64,000 nucleotides of DNA from Cupriavidus basilensis (GCF_000832305.1 NZ_CP010536.1:3968001-4032000); one strand, 5' to 3'. Positions 1 through 9,991 are shown, counted from the first letter of the stretch. Made by a program: numbers and translations. The notes: generated from the sequence alone by a model not told the origin.

Positions 1-2
1 TT

Positions 3-755
3 GCCGCAGCCGAAACCGAAAACGCCACCGCGCCTGCCCCGGCCGCCGCCAGCCTGCTGGAGCAAGCCGCCGCGCTGCCTGCGGCCTGGCGCGCATTGCT
101 GGCCCCCTGCATGAACACCGCCGGCTGGCAGGAGCTGGCCGCCTTCGTCGACGGCGAGCGCGCCAGCGGCAAGCCGGTCTTTCCGCATGACGTGTTCCAC
201 GCCTTGCACCTGACGCCGCCCGAGACCGTCAAGGTGGTCATCCTTGGCCAGGACCCGTATCACGGCACCGGCGTGGTCAACGGCAGCGAGATTCCGCAGG
301 CGCATGGCCTGGCCTTCTCGGTGCCGGACGGCGTGCGCGTGCCGCCCAGCCTGCGCAACATCTTCAAGGAAATCGCCGCGGAGTATGAAGGCGGCGCCGT
401 GCCAGCCTCCGGCAATCTCGAAGGCTGGGCGCGCCAGGGCGTGCTGCTGCTCAACACCGTGCTGACGGTGGAGCAAGGCCAGGCCGCCAGCCACGCCAGG
501 CGCGGCTGGGAAGCGGTGACCGACTGCCTGATCCAGGCCTTGTCCGCCGCGCGCCCGCACCTGGTCTTCCTGTTGTGGGGCAGCCACGCGCAAGCCAAGA
601 AGCCCTTGCTGGCCGGCACGCACTGCGTGCTGGAAGCGCCGCATCCGTCACCGTTGTCGGCACACCGGGGTTTCCTGGGCTGCGGGCACTTCCGGCTGGC
701 CAACGATTGGCTGCAACGGCACGGCGCCGCGCCGGTGGACTGGCGCGCCACCTGA
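3..755 (+). CDS. ung: Uracil-DNA glycosylase, family 1 (5' partial)
   Basis: Removes uracil from DNA to start base-excision repair. The water-activating motif GQDPYHG is read near bases 246-266 and the DNA-intercalation loop HPSPLSAHR near 637-666, both diagnostic of family 1 UDG. The reading frame is open to the left edge of the window, where an Ala/Pro/Glu-rich stretch precedes the enzyme core. The true start is therefore probably outside the window, and the start given is only the first in-frame base. Bases 96 (TTG) and 111 (ATG) are possible internal starts but would cut into the N-terminal region. The gene is convergent with the acylphosphatase gene, about 35 bases downstream. Confidence 0.95.
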   Translation, partial: AAAETENATAPAPAAASLLEQAAALPAAWRALLAPCMNTAGWQELAAFVDGERASGKPVFPHDVFHALHLTPPETVKVVILGQDPYHGTGVVNGSEIPQAHGLAFSVPDGVRVPPSLRNIFKEIAAEYEGGAVPASGNLEGWARQGVLLLNTVLTVEQGQAASHARRGWEAVTDCLIQALSAARPHLVFLLWGSHAQAKKPLLAGTHCVLEAPHPSPLSAHRGFLGCGHFRLANDWLQRHGAAPVDWRAT

Positions 756-789
756 GCCGCCGGGCAGCCGCCTGCCTGCCGGACACGCC

Positions 790-1062
790 TCAAGCGGTCG
801 GCAGGCAGTCGAAGTCCTCGAACTCTCCCGCGCCGGGCAACGCCACCAGCGCGTTGACCTGCGCATCGGGCGGCCCGCGCCGCATCCAGTTGCAAAAGGC
901 CTCCAGCCGATCCGGTGGCCCATAGGCCATGACCTCGACCGAGCCATCGTGCCGGTTGCGCACCCAGCCGTTGATGCCGAGCGCCCCGGCCTGCCCCGCG
1001 CAGGCCACACGGTAGCCCACGCCCTGCACCCTCCCCTTGACCACGATGTGCCATGTTTCCAT
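790..1062 (-). CDS. acyP: Acylphosphatase
   Basis: Small cytosolic enzyme of about 90 residues that hydrolyses acyl phosphates. The signature GRVQGVGYR near the N-terminus carries the phosphate-binding arginine, and GWVRNRHDGSVEV carries the catalytic asparagine. I chose the ATG at 1062 (METWHIVV), which gives the usual family length and has a GGGGAAG-like ribosome site just upstream. An in-frame ATG at 1098 would add 12 basic residues that do not belong to the fold. It is convergent with ung. Assignment is firm; the physiological substrate is unknown, as for most members. Confidence 0.92.
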   Translation of the reverse strand: METWHIVVKGRVQGVGYRVACAGQAGALGINGWVRNRHDGSVEVMAYGPPDRLEAFCNWMRRGPPDAQVNALVALPGAGEFEDFDCLPTA

Positions 1063-1385
1063 CTGGCTTCCCCTTGCCGCGCGCGAGCGCCGAAACATCC
1101 GTTGAAACGGTTACGACACGCATAACAGGTAAACTAGACCGCCATGCAAAGCGTTACCAGTAAGGGCAGGCCCATGCAGGTAACGTCCGCAGCACAACGA
1201 CGCGCAAGGCGCGCCCTGTCGACAACCCGAAAACCCTGTTCATGACCTGAGCCAGCGTAGCGCAAGGCGCCCACGCGCTGGCTGGCACCACTGATCCGAT
1301 CCATCCAGGCCCGCGGACCGCCCGGCCCCACCCGGCCCATACGGCCCATACGGCAACCGCAGCCAACGTTTCCACTGCCAAGATA
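1063..1385. other. Intergenic region between divergent acyP and ABC permease genes
   Basis: 323 bases without a convincing gene. It must hold the promoters of two divergent genes. I see no clear sigma70 pair with good spacing; TTGAAA at 1102 and TAAACT at 1130 are 22 bases apart, which is too far. Open frames here are short and lack family features. Confidence 0.5.
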
Positions 1386-3140
1386 ATGCAGCAAGCCGAA
1401 CACGACCAGGCCAGCTCGGTCACTTCCCGTGGCTACGCCAGCCAGCTGCTGACCGCGCCGCCGAACCGCTTCGACCTGGCGCTGCTGCCCATCATCCTGG
1501 CGGTGATCGTGCTGGTGGCCTTTGCCGCCCGCCAGATGAACGTGCCCTACCAGCCCGGTGAGCCGCTGGATGTGCACCTGGACATCGCCTACCTGCCCTA
1601 CTACCTCATGCGCACCAGCATCCGCATGATGATTGCGCTGGGCGCCTCGCTGCTGTTCTCCTTCGCCTTCGCGGCGCTCGCCTCCAAGAACCGCACCGCC
1701 GAGAAAGTGATGGTGCCGGCGCTGGACATCCTGCAGTCGATCCCGGTGCTGGGCTTCCTGTCGATCACCGTGACCGGCTTCATCGCGCTGTTCCCCGGGA
1801 GCCTGGTCGGGGTGGAATGCGCCGCCATCTTCGCCATCTTCACCTCGCAGGCCTGGAACATGGCGTTCAGCCTCTACCAGTCGATCCGCACCATCCCGAC
1901 CGACCTGGTGGAAGCGGCAGCCATGTTCCGGCTCTCTCCGTGGCAGAAGTTCTGGCGCCTCGAAGTGCCTTTCGCCATGCCGGGCCTGCTGTGGAACATG
2001 ATGATGTCGATGTCCGGCGGCTGGTTCTTCGTGGTGGCGTCGGAAGCCATCTCGGTGTCTGGCAACGACATCCGCCTGCCGGGTATCGGCTCCTACATCT
2101 CGCTGGCGATCCAGCAGCAGAACCTGGCGGCGATCGGCTGGGCCATCCTGGCCATGCTGATCGGCATCATCCTCTATGACCAGTTGCTGTTCCGGCCGTT
2201 GATTGCCTGGGCCGACCGCTTCCGCTTCGAGACCATGGCGCAGGAGACCGAACCGCAATCGTGGCTGCTCAACCTGCTGCGCCGCTCGGAATGGGTACGC
2301 GTGCTGCTGGGCCGCACGGCGGCGCTGGCCGAACGCACGCTGGCCTGGGGATCCGGGCGCAAGGCGGTGGCGCCGAAGGCCAACGATGGCCGGCGCGCCA
2401 TGTGGATCGAACGCGCCGGCAACGTCATCATCATCGTGATTGCCATGCTGGCGCTGTATCGCGTGATGCACTTCGTGCGCACCGAGGTGGGCTGGGCCGA
2501 AGTGGGCCATGTGCTGTGGCTGGGCACGCTGACCATGGTGCGGGTGATCGTGCTGATCGCGCTGGCCGCGGTGATCTGGGTACCGATTGGCATCCGCATC
2601 GGCCTGAACCCCAAGGTGGCGCGCGTCGCCCAGCCGGTGGCGCAGTTCCTGGCCGCCTTCCCGGCCAACCTGATGTTCCCGCTGGTGGTGATGCTGATCG
2701 TGCGCTTCGGGCTGAACCCGGAGATCTGGCTCAGCCCGCTGATGATTTTCGGCACGCAGTGGTACATCCTGTTCAATGTGATTGCCGGCGCGTCCGGCAT
2801 CCCCACCGAACTCAAGCTGGCCGCGCGCAACTTTGGCCTGCGCGGCTGGCTGCTGTGGAAGCGCTTTCTGGTCCCTGCGGTGTTTCCCAGCCTGCTGACC
2901 GGCCTGGTGACCGCCGCCGGCGGCTCGTGGAATGCGAGTATCGTGTCCGAATACGTCACCTGGGGCGACCGCACGCTGGTCGCCACCGGGCTGGGCAGCT
3001 ATATCGCGGAGATGACCTCCAAGGGCGACTTCCCCCGCATCGCGCTGGGCATCGGCGTGATGGCGATCTTCGTGGTGGGCTTCAACCGCCTGCTGTGGAA
3101 CCGCCTCTACCTGCTGGCGCAGGAACGCACGCGTCTTTGA
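1386..3140 (+). CDS. ABC transporter permease, NitT/TauT type, two fused permease domains
   Basis: Integral inner-membrane protein of 584 residues made of two binding-protein-dependent permease domains in tandem. Domain 1 runs to about residue 290 and domain 2 from about 345 to the end. Each has the cytoplasmic EAA-type loop seen in nitrate/sulfonate/taurine importers: EAAAMFRLSPWQKFWRLEVP in the first, and KLAARNFGLRGWLLWKRFLVP in part in the second. Usual family permeases have one domain of about 260 residues, so this gene supplies the whole channel. The ATPase gene follows after 81 bases. No periplasmic binding protein is encoded nearby, so the substrate cannot be named. The start at 1386 has only a weak ribosome site. 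Confidence 0.88.
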   Translation: MQQAEHDQASSVTSRGYASQLLTAPPNRFDLALLPIILAVIVLVAFAARQMNVPYQPGEPLDVHLDIAYLPYYLMRTSIRMMIALGASLLFSFAFAALASKNRTAEKVMVPALDILQSIPVLGFLSITVTGFIALFPGSLVGVECAAIFAIFTSQAWNMAFSLYQSIRTIPTDLVEAAAMFRLSPWQKFWRLEVPFAMPGLLWNMMMSMSGGWFFVVASEAISVSGNDIRLPGIGSYISLAIQQQNLAAIGWAILAMLIGIILYDQLLFRPLIAWADRFRFETMAQETEPQSWLLNLLRRSEWVRVLLGRTAALAERTLAWGSGRKAVAPKANDGRRAMWIERAGNVIIIVIAMLALYRVMHFVRTEVGWAEVGHVLWLGTLTMVRVIVLIALAAVIWVPIGIRIGLNPKVARVAQPVAQFLAAFPANLMFPLVVMLIVRFGLNPEIWLSPLMIFGTQWYILFNVIAGASGIPTELKLAARNFGLRGWLLWKRFLVPAVFPSLLTGLVTAAGGSWNASIVSEYVTWGDRTLVATGLGSYIAEMTSKGDFPRIALGIGVMAIFVVGFNRLLWNRLYLLAQERTRL

Positions 3141-3221
3141 GCCGCCCTATGCCGCCCCATGCGGCCATACGCACCCAATACGCCACCCATTTGAAGCCCT
3201 GAATCTGAACGGAACTCCATC

Positions 3222-4568
3222 ATGGCAAGCCCCACCGCAGACGCAAGCGAATCCGTAGTAGAGCTGCGCGGCGTCTCGAAAATCTTCCGCACCGCGGACC
3301 GCTCGGACCGCGCCGTGCTCGAAGGCGTGGACCTGACCCTCAAGCGAGGCGAGATCGTCGCCATGCTGGGCAAGTCCGGCTCGGGCAAGTCCACCCTGCT
3401 GCGCATCATGGCCGGACTGGTCGGCGCCGATCGCGGCGAGGTGCGCTTTCGCGGCCAGCCGCTGCGTGGCACCGCCGAAGGCATCGCCATGGTGTTCCAG
3501 TCGTTCGCGCTGTTTCCCTGGCTCACCGTGCAGCAAAACGTGGAGCTCGGGCTGGAAGCCCAGGGCGTGCACAAGGAAGAACGCGCGCGCCGGGCCGAGG
3601 CGGCGATCGACATGATCGGGCTGTCGGGCTTCAACAGCGCGCTGCCGCGCGAGCTCTCCGGCGGCATGCGCCAGCGCGTGGGCATTGCCCGTGCGCTGGT
3701 GACCGAACCCGACCTGCTGCTGATGGACGAGGCCTTCTCCGCGCTCGACGTGCTGACCGGCGAGACCCTGCGCGACGAAATGCTCGACTTGTGGGAAGAC
3801 GGCCGCACCAATATCAAGTGCATCCTGATCGTCTCGCACAATATCGAAGAGGCGGTGATGATGGCCGACCGCATCGTGATCCTGTCGAGCGACCCGGGCC
3901 GTATCCGCGCCGAGGTGAAGATCCCGTTCCCACGCCCGCGCAACCGCGACTCTTCCCAGGTGCGCGGGCTGATCGACGAGGTCTACACACTGATGACGTC
4001 GCCCGCGGCGATGGGTCCGCGCGTCACCGCGCTCGCAGCCGCGCGCGATATCGGCTACCGCTTGCCGGACGCCGACATCAGCCAGATGGAGGCCATTCTC
4101 GACCTGCTGTGCGAAGCACCCTTTTTCGGCAGGGCCGACCTGCCGCACCTGGCAGAGGAAGCCGGGCTCACCGACGATGACCTGCTCCCGGCCTGCGAAG
4201 CGCTGCACCTGCTGCAACTGGCCACCATCGAGCGAGGCGACATCAGCGCCACCGGCCTGGGCCGCGCGTACTACGAGACGGAGCCGCCCGAGCGCAAGGT
4301 GTTGTTCGGCAAGCAGTTGCTGCAGCACGTGGCACTGGCCGCGCATATCCGCCGCGAACTGGAGCAGTCCGAGGACGGCGAGATCCGCGAAGAGCATGTG
4401 CTGCGCGAGCTCGAAGCGTTCCTCAAGCCGGACGAGGCCGAGCGCGTGCTGACGCTGGCCATCGAATGGGGCCGCTATGGCGAGGTGTACGAATACAGCT
4501 ACAACAGCGGCATGCTGACGCTGCCCCGCGAGGAGCAGCCGGCGCCGGGCGCGGGCACGCAGGCCTGA
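3222..4568 (+). CDS. ABC transporter ATP-binding protein with AAA-associated C-terminal domain (NitT/TauT type)
   Basis: ATPase partner of the fused permease just upstream. The first 260 or so residues are a complete ABC domain: Walker A GKSGSGKST, Q-loop VFQSFALFPW, signature LSGGMRQRVGIARAL, Walker B LLLMDEAFSALD and the switch histidine in IVSHNIEEA. The remaining 190 residues form the helical extension found in a subset of nitrate/sulfonate-type ATPases (AAA-associated domain, family knowledge). That domain is thought to be regulatory, but its ligand is unknown. 448 residues is long for an importer ATPase and the extension accounts for this. Confidence 0.9.
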   Translation: MASPTADASESVVELRGVSKIFRTADRSDRAVLEGVDLTLKRGEIVAMLGKSGSGKSTLLRIMAGLVGADRGEVRFRGQPLRGTAEGIAMVFQSFALFPWLTVQQNVELGLEAQGVHKEERARRAEAAIDMIGLSGFNSALPRELSGGMRQRVGIARALVTEPDLLLMDEAFSALDVLTGETLRDEMLDLWEDGRTNIKCILIVSHNIEEAVMMADRIVILSSDPGRIRAEVKIPFPRPRNRDSSQVRGLIDEVYTLMTSPAAMGPRVTALAAARDIGYRLPDADISQMEAILDLLCEAPFFGRADLPHLAEEAGLTDDDLLPACEALHLLQLATIERGDISATGLGRAYYETEPPERKVLFGKQLLQHVALAAHIRRELEQSEDGEIREEHVLRELEAFLKPDEAERVLTLAIEWGRYGEVYEYSYNSGMLTLPREEQPAPGAGTQA

Positions 4569-4594
4569 TTGGCGCGGCCCGGCCTCTCAGGTTC

Positions 4595-7105
4595 CTAGCG
4601 CTCGCGCATGGCCCTGCCGATCGCGCCGGTGCGCAGGGCGATCTTGGCGGTGTCCTCGCGCAGCGCGCGCAGGCGGCGCTCCAGGATGGCATTGGCGGTG
4701 CGTCCGGTGGAGCTCGCCGTGCTGACGATGCTGCCGGCTTCGCTGGCAGCCCGGCTCAACTCGCCCGAGGCCGCGGCCTGCACCAGCACATCGGCGCGGC
4801 GGCGGTCGGCCGAATCGGCCAGGCGGGCGCGACGCTCGCTGGCGTCTTCGGCAGCGGGCTGCGCGGTGAGCGCTTCCGTGGCGATGGCAGCATCGGCGGC
4901 GCGCACGGCCTGGGCATCGGACACCGCCGCAACGTCGGCGCCACCGGCACCATGGGCAGCACCATCGGCAGCACCATGGACAACACCAACGGCGACCGCC
5001 ACGTTGGCACCAACACGATCGTTCACCAGCCCTGCCGTCTCCGCGGCTTTCACCGGCGCCTTCGCCTTGGCCGGGTCCTTCACCGTGCGAATGAAACCCG
5101 CGCCCCGCCCGCCGGCACGATCATCCTCGGCCAGCCTTTCGCTGGCCAGTTGCAGGCTATTGGCTGCGGCGTCGGTGGCCTGGCGGATGGCGGCTTCTGC
5201 GGCCGGCAGGTCCAGCTCGCCGTAGTGCTCGCGCACCTGGATGCGCGCCGCCGCCACGTGCGCCGCCACCAGGTAGTTCTGCACGATGAAACGGTTCAGG
5301 TTGTCCACCGCGCGATGCCGGCTCTTAGGCTCGTCGAGCATGCGCTGGAACGACCCGATCAGCGCGGACAGGCTGTCCATGAACTGCTTGCGCTGCACCC
5401 GGTAGGCAAAGTCGTCCTTGGCCACGCGCAGCAGCAGGTCGCGTGTGGCGGCAATATAGCGGCGGTTGGCCTGCAGCACGTTTTCCACCAGCGCGGGCAG
5501 CGCGCGGTATTCCCAGCTGGGCAGCACAAAGCTGAACACCGTGGCGATCACGCCGCCGATCACGGTATCGATCAGCCGCTCGCCCGCGACCGTGGCGCTG
5601 CCCGGCACCAGCAGGTTGATCTGGATCAGCACCTGCACGCAGGCGGCAACAGCCGTGTAGCGGTACTTGATCGTGGAGAACGCCGTGCCGGCCACCAGCG
5701 CCAGGAACAGCACGCCCAGCAGGATCAGCGGCTGGTGCACGACCTTGAGCACGCCCACCGCAATCACGCAGCCGATCAGCGTGCCGATCAGGCGGTCGTT
5801 GTAGCGCTGCTTGGTCATGCTGAAATTGGGCTTCAGGATGACGATGATGGTCAGCAGGATCCAGTAGCTGTGCGACACATACGGCAGGTGCTCCGCAATC
5901 CACAGCCCGGCGCCCACCGCCATGGTAATGCGCAGCGCAAAGCGGAACGCCGGCGACTTCCAGTTCAGGTTGTCGCGCAGCACCTTGAGCTCGTAGCGCT
6001 GGCGCGTCAGGAACGGTGTCATGTCCGGCCCGGGCAGCACCTTGCTAGGCTCCACCGGCGTGCGCGATGCCTCGTGCAGCTGCTCCACCAGCACGATGGC
6101 ACCCTTGATCATGTCGAGCGTTTCCGCCGCCGCCGTCATCGCCGCCGGGTTGATGTGGTGGTAGCGCAATTGCGCGATCTCGTGCGCGACGGCGCGCAAC
6201 TCTTCCCGGTAGTCCACCGAAGCGTAGGAAGGCCGGCCGCGCGTGATGTCGTAGGCGATGCCCTCCACGTCCTTGCACATCAACTGCACCAGCCGGCGCA
6301 AGTGATCGAGTACCGGCGTGCTGCCAAAGGTCTGGCGCAGCAGCGGGTAATCGGTATTGGTGGAGAGGATGTACTCGTACAGGTCCAGCATGCGCATGTG
6401 GACCTGCACCAGCAGCCCGTCATGCGTAGTGCGGTTGCCGCGCAGCACCAGGTCGCGCGCGGCCTGCTGGCGCTCCGCCACCACGATCTGCTGGCGCACC
6501 AGCTGGTTGAACAGCACCTCGTAGTCGCTGCCAGCGTCGTAGAAACCCGCCTTGATCTCGAGGTACCCGGCCATCTCGTACAGCGACTCGGCCAGCACCT
6601 GCTGCTTGGTGCGCCGCTGCGTAGCCCAGCTCACCGCCATCGCATACGCCATATAGGCCACCGCGCCGATGCCGAACAGCAAGGAATGCTCGAGCGCGCG
6701 CCGCACCACGAAGTCCTCGTTGATGGTGAGCGTCATGACGAACAAGGCCGAGAACTGCAATGGCAAGGTCTTGTTGCCATACGCCGTCATCATGCCGGCC
6801 ATGAAGGTCACCAGCACCAGCACCAGCGGCATCACGCGCGGGAACGGCGTGGCCATGGCCACCAGCAATGTCACCGCCGTGCACAACAGCACGCTGGCCA
6901 GCATCTCGTTGAACTTGTGGTTGAACGGGCTGGGCAGATCCATCAGGCTGGTGCACAGCGCGCCCATCGACACCACCATGGCGGTGGGCAGATCCGCGAA
7001 CTGCAAGGCGATCAGCGTGGCGCCGATCACCCCGGTCGCGGAGCGCAGCCCGCGATACACGTAATGCGAATAAACGAAGGTGCGGGCGTCGTGCGCGTAT
7101 TGCAT
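4595..7105 (-). CDS. FUSC-family inner-membrane protein (YccS/AaeB-like)
   Basis: Large membrane protein of 836 residues with the FUSC architecture: an N-terminal block of about six hydrophobic helices (residues 20-170), a soluble middle part, and a second hydrophobic block (about 390-530) containing the family-typical HSYWILLTIIVILKPNFS and a following RLIGTLIG segment. Family members include the aromatic-acid efflux component AaeB and YccS. Export of small aromatic or organic acids is therefore plausible but unproven. The tail after about residue 650 is alanine-rich and low in complexity. No membrane-fusion partner gene (AaeA-like) is adjacent, which favours a YccS-like stand-alone protein. 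Confidence 0.85.
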   Translation of the reverse strand: MQYAHDARTFVYSHYVYRGLRSATGVIGATLIALQFADLPTAMVVSMGALCTSLMDLPSPFNHKFNEMLASVLLCTAVTLLVAMATPFPRVMPLVLVLVTFMAGMMTAYGNKTLPLQFSALFVMTLTINEDFVVRRALEHSLLFGIGAVAYMAYAMAVSWATQRRTKQQVLAESLYEMAGYLEIKAGFYDAGSDYEVLFNQLVRQQIVVAERQQAARDLVLRGNRTTHDGLLVQVHMRMLDLYEYILSTNTDYPLLRQTFGSTPVLDHLRRLVQLMCKDVEGIAYDITRGRPSYASVDYREELRAVAHEIAQLRYHHINPAAMTAAAETLDMIKGAIVLVEQLHEASRTPVEPSKVLPGPDMTPFLTRQRYELKVLRDNLNWKSPAFRFALRITMAVGAGLWIAEHLPYVSHSYWILLTIIVILKPNFSMTKQRYNDRLIGTLIGCVIAVGVLKVVHQPLILLGVLFLALVAGTAFSTIKYRYTAVAACVQVLIQINLLVPGSATVAGERLIDTVIGGVIATVFSFVLPSWEYRALPALVENVLQANRRYIAATRDLLLRVAKDDFAYRVQRKQFMDSLSALIGSFQRMLDEPKSRHRAVDNLNRFIVQNYLVAAHVAAARIQVREHYGELDLPAAEAAIRQATDAAANSLQLASERLAEDDRAGGRGAGFIRTVKDPAKAKAPVKAAETAGLVNDRVGANVAVAVGVVHGAADGAAHGAGGADVAAVSDAQAVRAADAAIATEALTAQPAAEDASERRARLADSADRRRADVLVQAAASGELSRAASEAGSIVSTASSTGRTANAILERRLRALREDTAKIALRTGAIGRAMRER

Positions 7106-7139
7106 GTGGCGGCGATCGGGGCGTTGGTGGCTATTCGGC

Positions 7140-8945
7140 CTACAGGCCCAGCCAGCGCGCGCGCATGGCCTGGCGGCCGCCTTCGGCCGTCACGGTGTAC
7201 TGCGCCGCCGGCTCGCGCGCGAAGGTCAGTGGCAGCACATGCAGCTCATCGCGGCGGAACACGTGGCACTCGGCGCTATCGCCGTCGCGATACCGTGCCA
7301 GCAGCTTGTCGAGCTGGCCAGGGGCGACACGCAGGCCGTCCACCGCGGCCAGCAGGTCGCCCGCCGAGATCCCGGCCGCCTGGGCCGCGCCGCCGTCGAG
7401 CACCTGGGTCACGCGCACCCAGCCATCCTCGGTCTTGGTCTTGATGCCGAGCGCGGCGTTGCGCTCGGGCTTGGTCGGCACCGCCTTGATGCCGAAGGGC
7501 TTGAGGAGCGCAGCGAGTTGCATCTCGCCGGTGCCTTCGGTGAGCGAGCGCAGCAGCGCGCCCAGGCGCAGGCCGCTGACCTCATCGAACAAGGCGTGCA
7601 CCTCGGCCTCGGTCACGCCGCGCTGCTGCGCGCCTGGCGCATAGAAGCCGCTGCCGTAGCGCCGCCACAGCGCGCGCATGATGTCGTCGAGCGAGCGGCG
7701 GTTGCGGGTCTTGGTGCGGATGGTGAGATCCAGCGCCAGGGCAACGAGCGAGCCCTTGGTGTAATAACTGACGATGGAGTTGGGCGCGTTTTCGTCCTGG
7801 CGGTAGTACTTGGTCCAGGCATCGAACGAGCTATCGGCCACGCTCTGCTTGGTGCGGCCGTTGCCGCGCAGCACGCCGTTCCAGGTCTTGGCCAGCAGCT
7901 CCACGTACTGCTTCTCGGTGATGCGCCCGCTGCGCACCAGCATCAGGTCATCGTAATAGCTGGTGAAACCCTCGAACAGCCACAGCAGCGGCGTGTAGGT
8001 TTCCTCGCGCAGCCGGTAGGGCACGAACGCCGCGGGCTTGATGCGCTTGACGTTCCAGGTATGGAAATACTCGTGGCTGCACAACCCGAGGAAGGTGCGG
8101 TAGCCCTCGGTGGCTTCTTGCTTGCCGCGCGCCGGCAGGTCGGCGCGCGCGCACATCAGCGCGGTGCTGGCGCGATGCTCCAGGCCGCCGTAGCCGTCCG
8201 TCGTGACCATGGTCATGAACACGTAGCGGTGGTTGCTGTCGAGGAATGGCGCAGCCTCGGTCTCGGGCTCGAACAGGCGGATCTGCGCTTCGCAGATCTG
8301 CTTCAGGTCGCGGCAGACGCGCTCGAGATCGAGCTGCGGCACGCGGCCCGTGAACACCACGTCGTGCTGGGCGCCGCAGGCGCGGAAGCTGCCCATGGTG
8401 AAGTTGCCCATCTCAACCGGGTGATCGACCAGTTCGTCGTAGTCGGCCACCTGGTAGCGGCCGAAGCCGTAGCGCTTGGCGCCACCGCGCCCGGGCGCCT
8501 CGCGCATGGCCGTGGCGACCCGCCAGCCGGCATAGGCCTCGCCGGCGGGCGCATGGATATCGACCGTGCAGGGCAGGTCTGCCTGCCCTTCGGCGCAGAG
8601 GAAGACCGAGCTGCCGTTGAAGAAGCCGTGCGTGGCGTCCAGGTGCGCTGCGCGCACCGACAAGTCCCAGGCGTAGACCTCATAGCTGAGCGTAAGCGGC
8701 CCGTCCACCGGGGCCGCCTGCCAGCTCTGCTTGTCCAGCTTGGTCAGCGCCACCGGCTTGCCGCCGGCCTGCGCGCGGATGCGCACGATATTGCGTGCGA
8801 AGTCACGGATCATGTAGCTGCCGGGAATCCACGCCGGCAGGTAGAACTGCTGGCCGGCGGGATGGGGGGCGTCTACCGTGACGGTGACGGCGAACAGGTG
8901 CGCTTCCGGTTGAAGCGGGGCAATGGCGTAATGGATCGGCTTCAT
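7140..8945 (-). CDS. M61-family metallopeptidase with PDZ domain
   Basis: 601-residue peptidase of the M61 (glycyl aminopeptidase-like) family. The zinc-binding motif HEYFHTW lies at residues 291-297, with the downstream glutamate expected in EGFTSYYDDLM. An N-terminal beta-rich domain precedes it and a PDZ-like domain follows (about residues 480-590, with VTQVLDGGAAQAAGISAGD). No signal peptide is visible, so a cytosolic location is likely. It starts 195 bases from the reductase stop on the same strand and ends 34 bases before the FUSC start, so the genes could be co-transcribed. Members prefer N-terminal Gly/Ala peptides; the substrate here is not known. Confidence 0.9.
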   Translation of the reverse strand: MKPIHYAIAPLQPEAHLFAVTVTVDAPHPAGQQFYLPAWIPGSYMIRDFARNIVRIRAQAGGKPVALTKLDKQSWQAAPVDGPLTLSYEVYAWDLSVRAAHLDATHGFFNGSSVFLCAEGQADLPCTVDIHAPAGEAYAGWRVATAMREAPGRGGAKRYGFGRYQVADYDELVDHPVEMGNFTMGSFRACGAQHDVVFTGRVPQLDLERVCRDLKQICEAQIRLFEPETEAAPFLDSNHRYVFMTMVTTDGYGGLEHRASTALMCARADLPARGKQEATEGYRTFLGLCSHEYFHTWNVKRIKPAAFVPYRLREETYTPLLWLFEGFTSYYDDLMLVRSGRITEKQYVELLAKTWNGVLRGNGRTKQSVADSSFDAWTKYYRQDENAPNSIVSYYTKGSLVALALDLTIRTKTRNRRSLDDIMRALWRRYGSGFYAPGAQQRGVTEAEVHALFDEVSGLRLGALLRSLTEGTGEMQLAALLKPFGIKAVPTKPERNAALGIKTKTEDGWVRVTQVLDGGAAQAAGISAGDLLAAVDGLRVAPGQLDKLLARYRDGDSAECHVFRRDELHVLPLTFAREPAAQYTVTAEGGRQAMRARWLGL

Positions 8946-9001
8946 GAGCGTGATTGTAGCGCCATGCCCGCCCCGGACTACGCGCCGGACTACGCGCCAG
9001 A

Positions 9002-9991
9002 TCAGGCGTTGACGTTCACCACCACGCGGCCGCGCATGCCACCGTCGACGATCTTGCGCCCGGCCTCGATCGCCTCCGACAAGCCGATCTCGCGGGTGAT
9101 CGCGCGCAGGCGATCCGGCTCCAGGTCCTGCGACAGCCGCTGCCAGGCCTGCTCGCGCAAGGCCATCGGGGCCATCACGCTATCGATGCCGTAGAGCGTG
9201 ATGCCGCGCAAGATGAAGGGTGCCACCGAAGCCGGGAAATCCAGCCCCTGCGCCAGCCCGCACGCGGTGACCGCGCCGCCGTAGCGCACCTGCGCGCAAG
9301 CATTGACCAGCGTGTGCGAGCCCACCGAATCCACCACCGCCGCCCAGCGCTCCTTCTGCATCGGCTTGTTGGGCTTGCCCAGCTCCGCTCGGTCGATCAC
9401 CTCGGCCGCGCCCAGCGCCTTGAGGAAATCCGCTTCGGCCGTCTTGCCGGTGGAGGCCACCACGCGATAACCCAGCTTCGACAGGATGGCGATGGCCACC
9501 GAGCCCACGCCGCCCGAGGCGCCGGTCACCAGCACCTCGCCATCGCCCGGCTTGATGCCAGCGCGCTCCAGCGCCAGCACCGACAGCATGGCGGTATAAC
9601 CGGCCGTGCCGATGGCCATGGCCTGCCGGGTGTTGAAGGCAGGCGGCAGCGCCACCAGCCAGTCGCCCTTGAGGCGGGCGCGCTGCGCCAGGCAACCCCA
9701 ATGCGTCTCGCCCACGCCATAGCCATTGAGCACAACCTTGTCGCCGGCCTTCCAGCGTGCATGCGTGGATTCCAGCACCGTGCCGGCACCATCGATGCCC
9801 GCCACCATCGGCCACTTGCGCACCACCGGCGAGCGGCCGGTAATGGCCAGCCCGTCCTTGAAATTGATGGTGGAGTAGTCGATGGCCACCAGCACGTCGC
9901 CCTCGGCGGGCAGGCTGGATTCGTCGAGCGCGGTAACGGCGGCGTGGGTCACGCCGTCGGCCTGGGTCAGCAGCAATGCCTGGAACGTCAT
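9002..9991 (-). CDS. acuI: Acryloyl-CoA reductase / YhdH-type quinone oxidoreductase
   Basis: NADPH-dependent medium-chain reductase of the YhdH/AcuI group, about 330 residues. The N-terminal part has the family run DYSTINFKDGLAITG and VAGIDGAGTV, and the Rossmann motif is VTGASGGVGSVAIAIL. Known members reduce acryloyl-CoA to propionyl-CoA, protecting cells from acrylate. The start at 9991 (MTFQALLL) has a good ribosome site (GGAGA); in-frame upstream codons to 10075 code for an arginine-rich stretch unlike the family. There is no zinc-site cysteine cluster, as expected for this zinc-free branch. The symbol follows family similarity only. Confidence 0.85.
   Translation of the reverse strand: MTFQALLLTQADGVTHAAVTALDESSLPAEGDVLVAIDYSTINFKDGLAITGRSPVVRKWPMVAGIDGAGTVLESTHARWKAGDKVVLNGYGVGETHWGCLAQRARLKGDWLVALPPAFNTRQAMAIGTAGYTAMLSVLALERAGIKPGDGEVLVTGASGGVGSVAIAILSKLGYRVVASTGKTAEADFLKALGAAEVIDRAELGKPNKPMQKERWAAVVDSVGSHTLVNACAQVRYGGAVTACGLAQGLDFPASVAPFILRGITLYGIDSVMAPMALREQAWQRLSQDLEPDRLRAITREIGLSEAIEAGRKIVDGGMRGRVVVNVNA

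Noticed and set aside
1134..2510. Minus-strand open frame of 458 codons
   Set aside because: Antisense to the ABC permease gene, rich in His, Gln and Arg, no recognisable domain.
4466..7444. Plus-strand open frame of 992 codons
   Set aside because: It runs opposite to the FUSC gene, has biased His/Gln/Arg composition and no family motif; an artefact of high GC.
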